NCBI RefSeq assembly: GCF_034067285.1
Contig: NZ_CP139286.1
Span: 1,798,001 to 1,862,000, forward strand
DNA: 64,000 nucleotides
Origin: Acinetobacter pittii
GTDB lineage: Bacteria > Pseudomonadota > Gammaproteobacteria > Pseudomonadales > Moraxellaceae
Direction of reading: 5' to 3'
Shown here: one piece after another, positions 24,845-32,501 of the stretch
Layout of the letters: every line of letters starts with the position of its first letter
Numbering within the stretch: the first letter of the stretch is position 1
Translations under genes and position numbers: made by a program
The notes under the pieces: generated by a model
Databases searched by the model: none
Told to the model about the DNA's origin: nothing
The model's input: the letters and a program-made list of their open reading frames with translations, nothing else

Positions 24845-26254
24845 ATGGAAAAACAGCAAGGAATTTTTGAAAGATTTGCTCTTCGGATTAGTGACTGGTC
24901 TGAAAAATGGTTTCCTGATTCATATATTTTTGCTCTACTTGGCGTCATTATTGTCTCTGTTGCCGCATTAGGTATTGGTGCGCCGATACATGATGTAGCG
25001 ACTTCATTTGGTAATGGCTTCTGGAGTCTTATTCCCTTTACTCTGCAAATGACCATGCTCATTATTGTGGGTTATGTCGTCTCTGTATCTAAGCCCGTAA
25101 AGTTTCTGATTCAAAAAATGGCGCGTATTCCAAATTCTGGACGTGGTGCAATTGTTTTGGTGGCAACTGTCAGCTTATTAATTTCTTTGGTCAATTGGGC
25201 AGTAAGCACGATTCTTACAGCACTTTTAGTGATTGCATTAGCAAAACGTAAAGAGCTGAATATGGATTACCGTGCAGCGGCAGCGGCGGCAATTATTGGT
25301 ATGGGAGCAACATGGGCACTGGGAATTAGCTCTTCGGCAGCACAGCTTCAAGCGAATAAAACTAGTTTACCTGAGTCAATTTACAACCTAACTGGTGTTA
25401 TTCCATTTACTGAAACGATTTTCCTTTGGCAATCTATTGCGATGACTATTATTTTGGTGATTGTTTCAATTGCAATTGCTTACTGGTCAGCTCCAAAAGG
25501 TAATAATGTTAAAACAATTGACAGTTTTGATGTGCAGTTTGAAGAAGACAAACCACACGAGGAAAAATCAACACGCCCAGGCGACTGGTTAGAAAACTCG
25601 CCTATTTTAACGATTATTGTGGTGGCATTAGGCTTAATCTGGATGTTTTTTGAATTTTCAAAAAGTAATCCAATCATCGCTATTTCAAGTTTAAACACAT
25701 ACAACTTTGTGTTTTTAATGCTTGGGTTAGCGTTGCATGGAACGCCAAGAAACTTTTTAAATGCTGTTTCAAAGGCAGTTCCTGCTGTATCAGGAATCTT
25801 AATTCAGTTTCCACTTTATGGAAGCATCGCTTTTATTATGACGCAAGCTTTAAATAGTCAGGATTTATCGCTGTCGCATTATATAGCCGAGTTTTTCGTT
25901 TCAATCGCCTCAAAAGAAACTTTTGCAATTGTGATGGGAATTTACTCTGCCATCCTTGGGTTCTTCGTGCCATCTGGCGGTGGAAAATGGATTATTGAAG
26001 CCCCATATGTCATGCAAGCAGCCAATGATTTGAAAGTTCATTTAGGCTGGTCTGTACAAATTTATAATGCAGCCGAAGCTTTACCGAACTTAATCAATCC
26101 CTTCTTTATGCTTCCAATGTTAGGCATTTTAAAACTAAAAGCAAAAGATGTGATTGGTTTTACAGTCACTCAGCTCGTTGTGCATTTTCCATTAGTTTTA
26201 TTTTTATTGTGGTTCTTTGGAAGAACACTTAGCTACACCCCACCCACTTTTTAA
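24845..26254 (+). CDS. atoE: Short-chain fatty acid transporter AtoE
   Basis: The 469-residue permease has 11 to 13 membrane segments and matches the AtoE/TIGR00366 short-chain fatty acid family: an N-terminal amphipathic segment (ERFALRISDWSEKWFPDSYIF, quoted in part as SDWSEKWFPDSY), NWAVSTILTALLVIALAKR, and the diagnostic GFFVPSGGGKWIIEAP near residue 380. It imports butyrate, acetoacetate or similar acids. It lies between the CoA-transferase genes and the thiolase gene, so uptake, activation and cleavage are encoded together. Confidence 0.92.
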   Translation: MEKQQGIFERFALRISDWSEKWFPDSYIFALLGVIIVSVAALGIGAPIHDVATSFGNGFWSLIPFTLQMTMLIIVGYVVSVSKPVKFLIQKMARIPNSGRGAIVLVATVSLLISLVNWAVSTILTALLVIALAKRKELNMDYRAAAAAAIIGMGATWALGISSSAAQLQANKTSLPESIYNLTGVIPFTETIFLWQSIAMTIILVIVSIAIAYWSAPKGNNVKTIDSFDVQFEEDKPHEEKSTRPGDWLENSPILTIIVVALGLIWMFFEFSKSNPIIAISSLNTYNFVFLMLGLALHGTPRNFLNAVSKAVPAVSGILIQFPLYGSIAFIMTQALNSQDLSLSHYIAEFFVSIASKETFAIVMGIYSAILGFFVPSGGGKWIIEAPYVMQAANDLKVHLGWSVQIYNAAEALPNLINPFFMLPMLGILKLKAKDVIGFTVTQLVVHFPLVLFLLWFFGRTLSYTPPTF

Positions 26255-26263
26255 TTTACTGGC

Positions 26264-26285
26264 GCCTTTAGTTTCGACTAAAGGC
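26264..26285 (+). promoter_or_regulatory. TTCG-loop hairpin between atoE and atoB
   Basis: GCCTTTAGT (26264-26272), loop TTCG, ACTAAAGGC (26277-26285). The 9-bp perfect stem with a UUCG tetraloop is very stable in RNA. It is followed by AAATTT rather than a T-run, so it is more likely an mRNA stability or partial attenuation element than a full terminator. Confidence 0.6.
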
Positions 26286-26319
26286 AAATTTAGCAAATAA
26301 ATCAAAAAGAGATATTAAG

Positions 26320-27492
26320 ATGAGTTCAATTGTTATAGTTTCAGGTAGCCGCACTGCAATGGGCGGTTTTCAAGGCAGCCTATCTGCTTTAACTGCACCA
26401 GATCTTGGCGCTGCTGTCATTCGTGAATCGATTCAACGTGCAGGTATTGCTCCTGAACAAGTAGATGAAGTTATTTTTGGTTGCGTATTAAGTGCAGGTA
26501 TTGGCCAAGGTCCTGCTCGTCAGGCGATGCGTAAAGCTGGTGTACCTGATCATGTCGGTGCAGTCACCATTAATAAACTGTGTGGCTCTGCCATGAAAGC
26601 GGTGCTAATGGCATCAGACACTTTAAAAGCAGGCAGTGCCAATATTATTGTTGCAGGTGGCATGGAATCTATGACCAATGCTCCTTATATTCTGCCGAAA
26701 GCTCGCGGTGGTTACCGTATGGGACACGGTGAAATTAAGGACCATATGTTCTTAGATGGTCTTGAAGATGCTGAAACAGGCCGTTTAATGGGTTCGTTTG
26801 CGCAAGACATGGCAAACACTAAAGGCTTTACACGTGAGCAAATGGATAACTTTGCAATTTCTTCACTTAAAAAAGCGCAAACTGCGATTACCGAAGGTTA
26901 TTTCAAAGAAGAAATTGTTCCTGTTGAAGTAAAAACACGTAAAGGTGTTGAAGTTATCGATCAAGATGAACAACCATTAAAAGCCAATCTTGAGAAGATC
27001 CCAACATTACGCCCAGCTTTTAGTAAAGATGGAACAATTACAGCTGCAAATTCAAGCTCAATTTCTGATGGTGCTGCTGCGTTAGTACTCACCACAGAAG
27101 AATATGCTCAAAGCCATGGCTTAAATACTTTAGCGAAAATTGTTGCAACTTCGACTCACTCACAGCATCCAAGTGAATTTACCATTGCTCCGATTAGTGC
27201 AATTCAAAAAGTGCTAGAGCGCGCTGGTTGGTCAGTTGACGAGGTAGATGCTTGGGAAATTAATGAAGCTTTTGCAATGGTGGCAATGGCACCAATTCAT
27301 GAACTCGGTATTGATGAAACAAAAGTTAACGTACATGGTGGTGCTTGTGCTTTAGGCCATCCAATTGGCGCAACAGGCTCAAGAATTATTCTTTCTCTTA
27401 TCTATGCTTTAAAACGACTAGGTAAAAAGAAAGGTGTTGCCGCATTATGTATTGGTGGTGGTGAAGCTACAGCTGTCGCAATTGAAATCTAA
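26320..27492 (+). CDS. atoB: Acetyl-CoA acetyltransferase (thiolase) AtoB
   Basis: The 390-residue biosynthetic/degradative thiolase cleaves acetoacetyl-CoA to two acetyl-CoA. The acylated cysteine is in NKLCGSAMKAV (about residue 90), the histidine motif is NEAFAM, and the second cysteine region is GGACALGHPIGATGSR (about 344-359) with the C-terminal CIGGGEATA loop. It is the last gene of the ato set and is followed by a strong terminator. Confidence 0.93.
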   Translation: MSSIVIVSGSRTAMGGFQGSLSALTAPDLGAAVIRESIQRAGIAPEQVDEVIFGCVLSAGIGQGPARQAMRKAGVPDHVGAVTINKLCGSAMKAVLMASDTLKAGSANIIVAGGMESMTNAPYILPKARGGYRMGHGEIKDHMFLDGLEDAETGRLMGSFAQDMANTKGFTREQMDNFAISSLKKAQTAITEGYFKEEIVPVEVKTRKGVEVIDQDEQPLKANLEKIPTLRPAFSKDGTITAANSSSISDGAAALVLTTEEYAQSHGLNTLAKIVATSTHSQHPSEFTIAPISAIQKVLERAGWSVDEVDAWEINEAFAMVAMAPIHELGIDETKVNVHGGACALGHPIGATGSRIILSLIYALKRLGKKKGVAALCIGGGEATAVAIEI

Positions 27493-27504
27493 AAATCAAA
27501 CCAC

Positions 27505-27544
27505 GCAGAAGGTGTAAGCGTTTTTCTTACACCTTCTTTTTTTA
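27505..27544. terminator. Terminator after atoB
   Basis: AGAAGGTGTAAG (27507-27518) and CTTACACCTTCT (27526-27537) form a perfect 12-bp stem followed by a T-run. It separates atoB from the convergent LysR gene, whose stop lies inside the T-run. Confidence 0.92.
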
Positions 27545-28465
27545 GACTTTAAAAAGTTCATAACAGGTTTGGCGGAACCATTTATGACTACTTTTATGAT
27601 GGCACGACATATGCCAATGTTGTTTAACATCATAAGTTGGGAAGTCTAAAGGCGCCGGTAAAATCTGTAAATTTTCTCTAACCAATAAAACTTGGCTTAA
27701 ATAATACGGTACCGTTGCAATCGCATCTGTTTCTTGTACTACTAATCCCACTCCTAAATAACTTGGTAATCGAATTAAAATATTTCGATCCAATCCTTTG
27801 TTCTGTAATTCATTTTTAATATGGTAGTGCCCAATTCCTGCATCAATATCAATATGATATTCGCGCATATAATCATCTAAAGTGAAATTATTTGGGTCTA
27901 AACGAGGATGGCTTTTAGAGCTAATCACCACATAATGCTGTTTAAAAAACTTTTGTTGGTAAAAGCCTTCTTCTAATTGGGGTAAAAAGCCAATTGCGAG
28001 GTCAATTTCACCATTTGCCATTTGGTAGCTGGTTTCTGGCGTAATCGGCCTAATATTTAAGCGAATTAAAGGCGCTTTTTCTTTCAAATAGTTGGTTAAT
28101 TGCGGTAATAAAACCAGATGAGAGACATCTGTCATGGCAATTGTAAAAAGCTGATCTGAAGTTAGCGGATCAAAGTTCACACTAAAGTTATTAATGCTTT
28201 CAACTTTATCAATCACCTCACTAATGAGCGGAAAGATTTCTTTAGCCAATTCGGTTGGAATCATTTCATTTCCAACACGAATAAAAAGTGGATCATTAAA
28301 ATGCTGACGGATTTTGTTGAGTCCATTACTAACACTCGGTTGGGTAAGGCCAATAGCATCGGCAGCCATTGAAACGCTTTTAAACCGATAAATATGATAA
28401 AAAATATTTAGTAATCTACTATCTAGATCAAACAAAATTGTCTCCGTCTGGATCAAATAATCCAT
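27542..28465 (-). CDS. LysR-family regulator convergent with atoB
   Basis: The 307-residue protein has a LysR winged helix (NIFYHIYRFKSVSMAADAIG, LTQPSVSNGLNKIRQHF) and an effector domain. Its helix-turn-helix and NDPLFIRVGNEMIPT segment resemble the NodD/NahR-type subgroup. The ATG at 28465 has no ribosome site; a TTG ten codons downstream (28435) has GGAG at ideal spacing and gives the usual short LysR N-terminus, so the true start may be 28435. Its target is unknown; it may act on the ato genes or elsewhere. Confidence 0.83.
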   Translation of the reverse strand: MDYLIQTETILFDLDSRLLNIFYHIYRFKSVSMAADAIGLTQPSVSNGLNKIRQHFNDPLFIRVGNEMIPTELAKEIFPLISEVIDKVESINNFSVNFDPLTSDQLFTIAMTDVSHLVLLPQLTNYLKEKAPLIRLNIRPITPETSYQMANGEIDLAIGFLPQLEEGFYQQKFFKQHYVVISSKSHPRLDPNNFTLDDYMREYHIDIDAGIGHYHIKNELQNKGLDRNILIRLPSYLGVGLVVQETDAIATVPYYLSQVLLVRENLQILPAPLDFPTYDVKQHWHMSCHHKSSHKWFRQTCYELFKV

Positions 28466-28668
28466 TCAAAAGGAATGAAATCAAGTACAGCATATATAAA
28501 AATGCCCACTCAATTTCTGAATTATTGATATATGGTCTAAATTAACAAAGAATCTAGACCATGAGCAATGCTTTATAAAGCCTTTCATCACAAAGACAAA
28601 GATATGAACTCTTTAATTGATTACTTTGTATGTAAATATGTTGAATACATCACATATCATTATAAATT

Positions 28669-29562
28669 TTAATCATGCTGAGTTTGGAAGCCCTTCCAGA
28701 TTTGCTGAACTGATTTGTTATCACTCAAGTTATTTTTAAAAATATAAATATCTTGTGGCAGACAATACTCATTATGGTCCAACATGACCAATTTTCCGGT
28801 AGCGAGATCTTCCTCTACATTAATTTTTGGAATCCATGCGACACCTAGACCTTGTAGTACAAGTTCTTTCAAATTGGTGGCATTGTCAGTTTCATATAAA
28901 GTTTTATAGATCAGTTTGCCTTCGATCAGTTGATCTACCAATTTTCGTAAATATGCATGCTTACTATAAGCAAGTAATGAAAAATTACTCTGAATTGTAT
29001 GCTTAGGCGTATGGTCGGCCTCGGTAGCTGATACTGGAACAATCTCTGTTTCGGCAATCTTGATGCCACTTAAAATATCATCACCAACCCGATTAATATT
29101 AGATCGATCTGCATAACAAATCATAAAATCACAGGCGCCTTCCTTTAAAAGAGATAAGCCTTCACCACTATTCGTCGCGACAATTTCAATTTTTAAATCA
29201 CGCATAAATGTTGGGAATTTTTTTAAAAAAGTAGTCAAAAAACCTGATGCTAATGAGTGGACAACACAGAAACGAATCGTTGATTCGGTTTCATTTTTGA
29301 TATTTTTAATCAGCTTGGCTGTTTCTTCTACCTGCTTCTCAATATTTTTAGACATTACCAACATAATTCGCCCAATGTCGGTAAATTCAATATTATTTTT
29401 ATTATTTCGAATAATAACTTCAGCTCCAATCATCTCTTCTATTTGCTGAATCCTACGTGTAAACGCGGATTGACTAATAAATCGTTTTTCGGCTGCTTTT
29501 GAAATAGAACGCTCACGCTCTAATGTTAAAAGGTCTTCTACCCAACGTACTTCTAAGTTCAT
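28669..29562 (-). CDS. LysR-family regulator upstream of the aspA region
   Basis: The protein has a LysR winged helix (LLTLERERSISKAAEKRF, ISQSAFTRRIQQIEEMIG) and an effector domain of normal length, about 297 residues from the ATG at 29562. An ATG at 29571 opens the frame slightly earlier, but the AAGGGA ribosome site touches it and is correctly spaced only for 29562. HutC- or aspartate-related targets are possible because the next large gene is aspA, 1.5 kb away on the other strand. An ATGCAT palindrome lies across its start region, like those upstream of aspA. Confidence 0.83.
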   Translation of the reverse strand: MNLEVRWVEDLLTLERERSISKAAEKRFISQSAFTRRIQQIEEMIGAEVIIRNNKNNIEFTDIGRIMLVMSKNIEKQVEETAKLIKNIKNETESTIRFCVVHSLASGFLTTFLKKFPTFMRDLKIEIVATNSGEGLSLLKEGACDFMICYADRSNINRVGDDILSGIKIAETEIVPVSATEADHTPKHTIQSNFSLLAYSKHAYLRKLVDQLIEGKLIYKTLYETDNATNLKELVLQGLGVAWIPKINVEEDLATGKLVMLDHNEYCLPQDIYIFKNNLSDNKSVQQIWKGFQTQHD

Positions 29563-29571
29563 TTTATGCAT

Positions 29572-29912
29572 TCCCTTTTTATATTTATGTCCTTAATTTG
29601 TCTGGTTGGGAAGCTGAAGAAATAGCTGAATAGATGAATAAAAACTATAAAACATGGGAGTACCTGCAAAAATGCGATGGAGGATTGGCAAAGCCAAACA
29701 ATAAAAATAGGTATTGAATAATTCTGACATAGAAACGAGCGTAAGAGAATAAAAGACTTTGATTTAACTCAACAACTCATAAAAAGATAAAATTATTACT
29801 CTAAAAATTATTTTAAATCAAAAACTAAGGTTAATATAATTCAAGTAAATAACAAATTTCGCCTTAATAAAAAACAGAAATAATCCCAAGATTTACTCAA
29901 GTTTTATTTTTA
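29572..29912. other. Non-coding interval between a LysR gene and a terminator
   Basis: This contains the promoter region of the minus-strand LysR gene, with no frame supported by a ribosome site and no clear repeat. I see nothing else to annotate. Confidence 0.4.
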
Positions 29913-29952
29913 ATAAAAAAAGTCCGCACCTTGGGGAAGAATACGGACTGTA
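29913..29952 (-). terminator. Terminator downstream of the 75-codon gene
   Basis: AGTCCG (29921-29926) and CGGACT (29944-29949) enclose a smaller CTT/AAG stem with a GGGG loop. On the minus strand a run of seven T follows. It is the likely end of the transcript from the small gene at 30099-30326, despite a leader of about 150 nt. Confidence 0.75.
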
Positions 29953-30098
29953 AAACAGAAAAATTAATATCTTGCCTATTTCAGGATTTAAGCTCTCTGA
30001 CCTAATAAATTCATTTAAATCAGAAGATATGTTTGCAGTATAGCTCAACCAAAAAAACCTGACTATTCTACTAAAGTATTTAATCTAAGACTGAATTT

Positions 30099-30326
30099 CT
30101 AATATTCACCAATGAGATAATATAACTTTCTTGAAATTTCAACCATCATATTAGAAGTATATTGAGTAATTTCAAAAACTTGCTTTTTCTGGGGATTGAA
30201 CACCATATTGTCTTTTTCATCGCTAAAAAAGATATAGGTGGTGTATTTATCCATATGGTGAATATGCTCTTTTAAGTTTAATTTTTCCCCAGAATTGGGA
30301 TCATAGGCGATAAACTTCATTCTCAT
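30099..30326 (-). CDS. Small hypothetical protein
   Basis: The 75-residue protein has no signal peptide or membrane segment. It reads as a compact alpha/beta unit (KFIAYDPNSGEKLNL, YTTYIFFSDEKDNMVFNP, then a helical VEISRKLYYLIGEY). I do not recognise a family. It has a weak ribosome site but a convincing terminator downstream, which supports transcription. It may be co-transcribed with the small gene 104 bp upstream. Confidence 0.5.
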   Translation of the reverse strand: MRMKFIAYDPNSGEKLNLKEHIHHMDKYTTYIFFSDEKDNMVFNPQKKQVFEITQYTSNMMVEISRKLYYLIGEY

Positions 30327-30430
30327 GAATTTTGTCTCTATACATACAATCTTTTACCTAAAATTTTAAAAAAGTTTAAGTAAAACAATATTTTGATGGA
30401 TGATATAAAAGGTTAACCTAACAACTTCGG

Positions 30431-30613
30431 CTACTTATAAGATATGGGTACAATACTATTAGCCTTATTTACAGAGGTTTCAGCAGAAGCGATAGATTGC
30501 TCTGCTTCTTTAAGCAGACGAGAAGTTTTAGACTCACTTTTCTCTTCACCATGGAAAAGTACATAGTATGTAAAACTTCCCAAGATAATTAATGCAGCTG
30601 TGATTTTTAACAT
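30431..30613 (-). CDS. Small single-pass membrane protein
   Basis: The 60-residue protein has one N-terminal membrane segment (about residues 3-20) and a hydrophilic, mostly helical tail rich in Lys, Ser and Glu (EEKSESKTSRLLKEAEQS), suggesting a short coiled coil on one side of the membrane. No family is recognised. A TATAAT-like -10 lies about 30 nt upstream on the minus strand. The evidence is composition and position only. Confidence 0.45.
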   Translation of the reverse strand: MLKITAALIILGSFTYYVLFHGEEKSESKTSRLLKEAEQSIASAETSVNKANSIVPISYK

Positions 30614-30903
30614 AAACTTAAAACTAAAATTTTTTCGTATTATAGTGTTTTTTATGTGAAATGCATCACATTTTTATATAAATTTGTTAGACGATCTTCA
30701 CTTTTGAAGTCAATAATATAGATAATTAAGTTGATATTTCACTTAAATTAATCAGTGTTATATTTTTTAAAGGATTATTTCAAAAAATTAGATCATTCTT
30801 CACTTTATAAAAAAAATTATAAAATTAAATTTATCTTAATATTAAGTATTTAATTTAAATAGAAAAATTCCATAGGAATTGATAGCTAAAGACGGAATCT
30901 CCT

Positions 30904-30970
30904 AATGCATTCATTGTAAAATTAAAAATTTGATATGCAAAAAATGCATAATTAACTTGATAAATGCATT
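30904..30970. promoter_or_regulatory. Cluster of ATGCAT palindromes upstream of aspA
   Basis: AATGCATT occurs at 30904-30911 and 30963-30970. Between them ATGCA-N5-TGCAT (30935-30949) forms a 15-bp palindrome of the T-N11-A type used by LysR proteins. They lie 60-125 bp before aspA. A further ATGCAT lies near 30660. They are candidate operators. Confidence 0.45.
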
Positions 30971-31028
30971 AGAAGTGAAGCATTTCGAAATCTAATATGA
31001 ATTATCTTCTTTACTAATTCGAAGTTTA

Positions 31029-32447
31029 ATGATGAACGCTGAAATTACCACCCGTATTGAGAAGGATCTTATTGGTTATAGAGAGATCAATAATAACGAC
31101 TACTACGGAGTTCAAACATTACGTGCTCTAGAAAACTTTAATTTAACTCAAAGCAAGGTCGGAAATTTCCCTCACCTTATTAAAGCTTTAGCCATGGTAA
31201 AGCTTGCTTGTGCTGAAGCAAACTATAATCTTAAAAACTTAGATCAAACTAAATTTGAAGCGATTGAATACAGCTGTAATCAGCTTATTCGTGGGAATTT
31301 TCACGACCAGTTCCCGATTGATATGATGCAAGGCGGTGCTGGTACTTCAACCAATATGAATGCAAATGAAGTATTGGCAAATGTGGCTTTAGAATATATG
31401 GGACATTCTAAGGGTCAATATCAATATCTACATCCTAATAACGACATTAATATGTCGCAGTCAACAAATGACGTGTACCCTACTGCGATTCGCTTAGGTT
31501 TGTTATTAAGTTTAGATGAACTAAATCTTCCTTTTAATAACTTGATTTTAAGTTTCCGCAATAAATCTCAAGAATTTGCTCATATTTTAAAAATGGGTCG
31601 TACACAGTTACAAGACGCTGTGCCAATGACATTAGGTCAAGAGTTTGGCGCTTTTGCGGTAACTTTACAAAAAGACCTTGAGCAAATTAATACGCTTATT
31701 CCAAATGTTTTAGCCTATATGAACCTTGGCGGTACAGCGATTGGTACGGGAATTACTACTGAATATAGTTACCGTGAACTTGCGATTCAGGCACTTGCAA
31801 AAATTTCTGGTAAGAAAATTAAGTCCGCTCCTGATCTAATCGAAGCAACTTCAGATATGGGCGACTTTGTTCTTTTATCGGGTTTATTAAAACGTACCGC
31901 AACTAAACTTTCAAAAATTGCCAATGACTTGCGTTTACTTTCAAGTGGTCCGCGTACTGGCATTAATGAAATTAACTTAGAAGCACGTCAACCGGGTAGT
32001 TCGATCATGCCAGGTAAAGTGAACCCAGTTATTCCTGAAGCGATGAACCTTGCTTGCTTCCAGATCATTGCAAATGATTTGGCTGTAACTTTAGCTGCTG
32101 AAGCTGGTCAATTACAGTTAAACGCAATGGAACCACTTATTGCATTCAAACTGTTTGAATCTATGGACTTGCTTGGTAAGGCAATGGCCATGTTCCAAAG
32201 TAAATGTATTGATACGATTACGGCGAACCCTGAACACTGTAAAGCTTTAGTTGAAAACTCAATTGGTATTGTGACTGCACTTAACCCATACCTAGGTTAT
32301 GAAACGACAACTCGTATTGCTAAAACCGCAAACGAAACTGGACAAAGCGTATTGGCTCTAGTTCAGAATGAAGGCTTATTATCAGCACAAGTGCTTGATG
32401 ATATCTTGTCGATTAATAATATGGTTAAACCCAAAATGTCGGCTTAA
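31029..32447 (+). CDS. aspA: Aspartate ammonia-lyase
   Basis: The enzyme converts L-aspartate to fumarate and ammonia. The 472-residue member of the fumarase/aspartase superfamily has the N-terminal RIEKDLIGYREINNNDYYGVQ-type start (EKDLIG, YYGVQTLRALENF), GGAGTSTNMNANEVLAN, and the superfamily signature GSSIMPGKVNP (about residues 319-329) with the catalytic flexible serine loop. YYGVQTLRA with ENF favours aspartase over fumarase class II. Met-Met at the start leaves two equivalent start codons. It stands alone, downstream of ATGCAT palindromes. Confidence 0.9.
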   Translation: MMNAEITTRIEKDLIGYREINNNDYYGVQTLRALENFNLTQSKVGNFPHLIKALAMVKLACAEANYNLKNLDQTKFEAIEYSCNQLIRGNFHDQFPIDMMQGGAGTSTNMNANEVLANVALEYMGHSKGQYQYLHPNNDINMSQSTNDVYPTAIRLGLLLSLDELNLPFNNLILSFRNKSQEFAHILKMGRTQLQDAVPMTLGQEFGAFAVTLQKDLEQINTLIPNVLAYMNLGGTAIGTGITTEYSYRELAIQALAKISGKKIKSAPDLIEATSDMGDFVLLSGLLKRTATKLSKIANDLRLLSSGPRTGINEINLEARQPGSSIMPGKVNPVIPEAMNLACFQIIANDLAVTLAAEAGQLQLNAMEPLIAFKLFESMDLLGKAMAMFQSKCIDTITANPEHCKALVENSIGIVTALNPYLGYETTTRIAKTANETGQSVLALVQNEGLLSAQVLDDILSINNMVKPKMSA

Positions 32448-32457
32448 TTCCTGAAAT

Positions 32458-32488
32458 AAAAAAGGAGCTTTTATAAGCTCCTTTTTTA
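32458..32488. terminator. Terminator between aspA and the TonB-receptor gene
   Basis: AAAAAAGGAGCTT, loop TTAT, AAGCTCCTTTTTT. The stem GGAGCTT/AAGCTCC (32464-32470 and 32475-32481) is perfect, with A and T runs on either side, so it works in both directions for the convergent genes. Confidence 0.92.
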
Positions 32489-32501
32489 TTTGTTCTATAT
32501 T

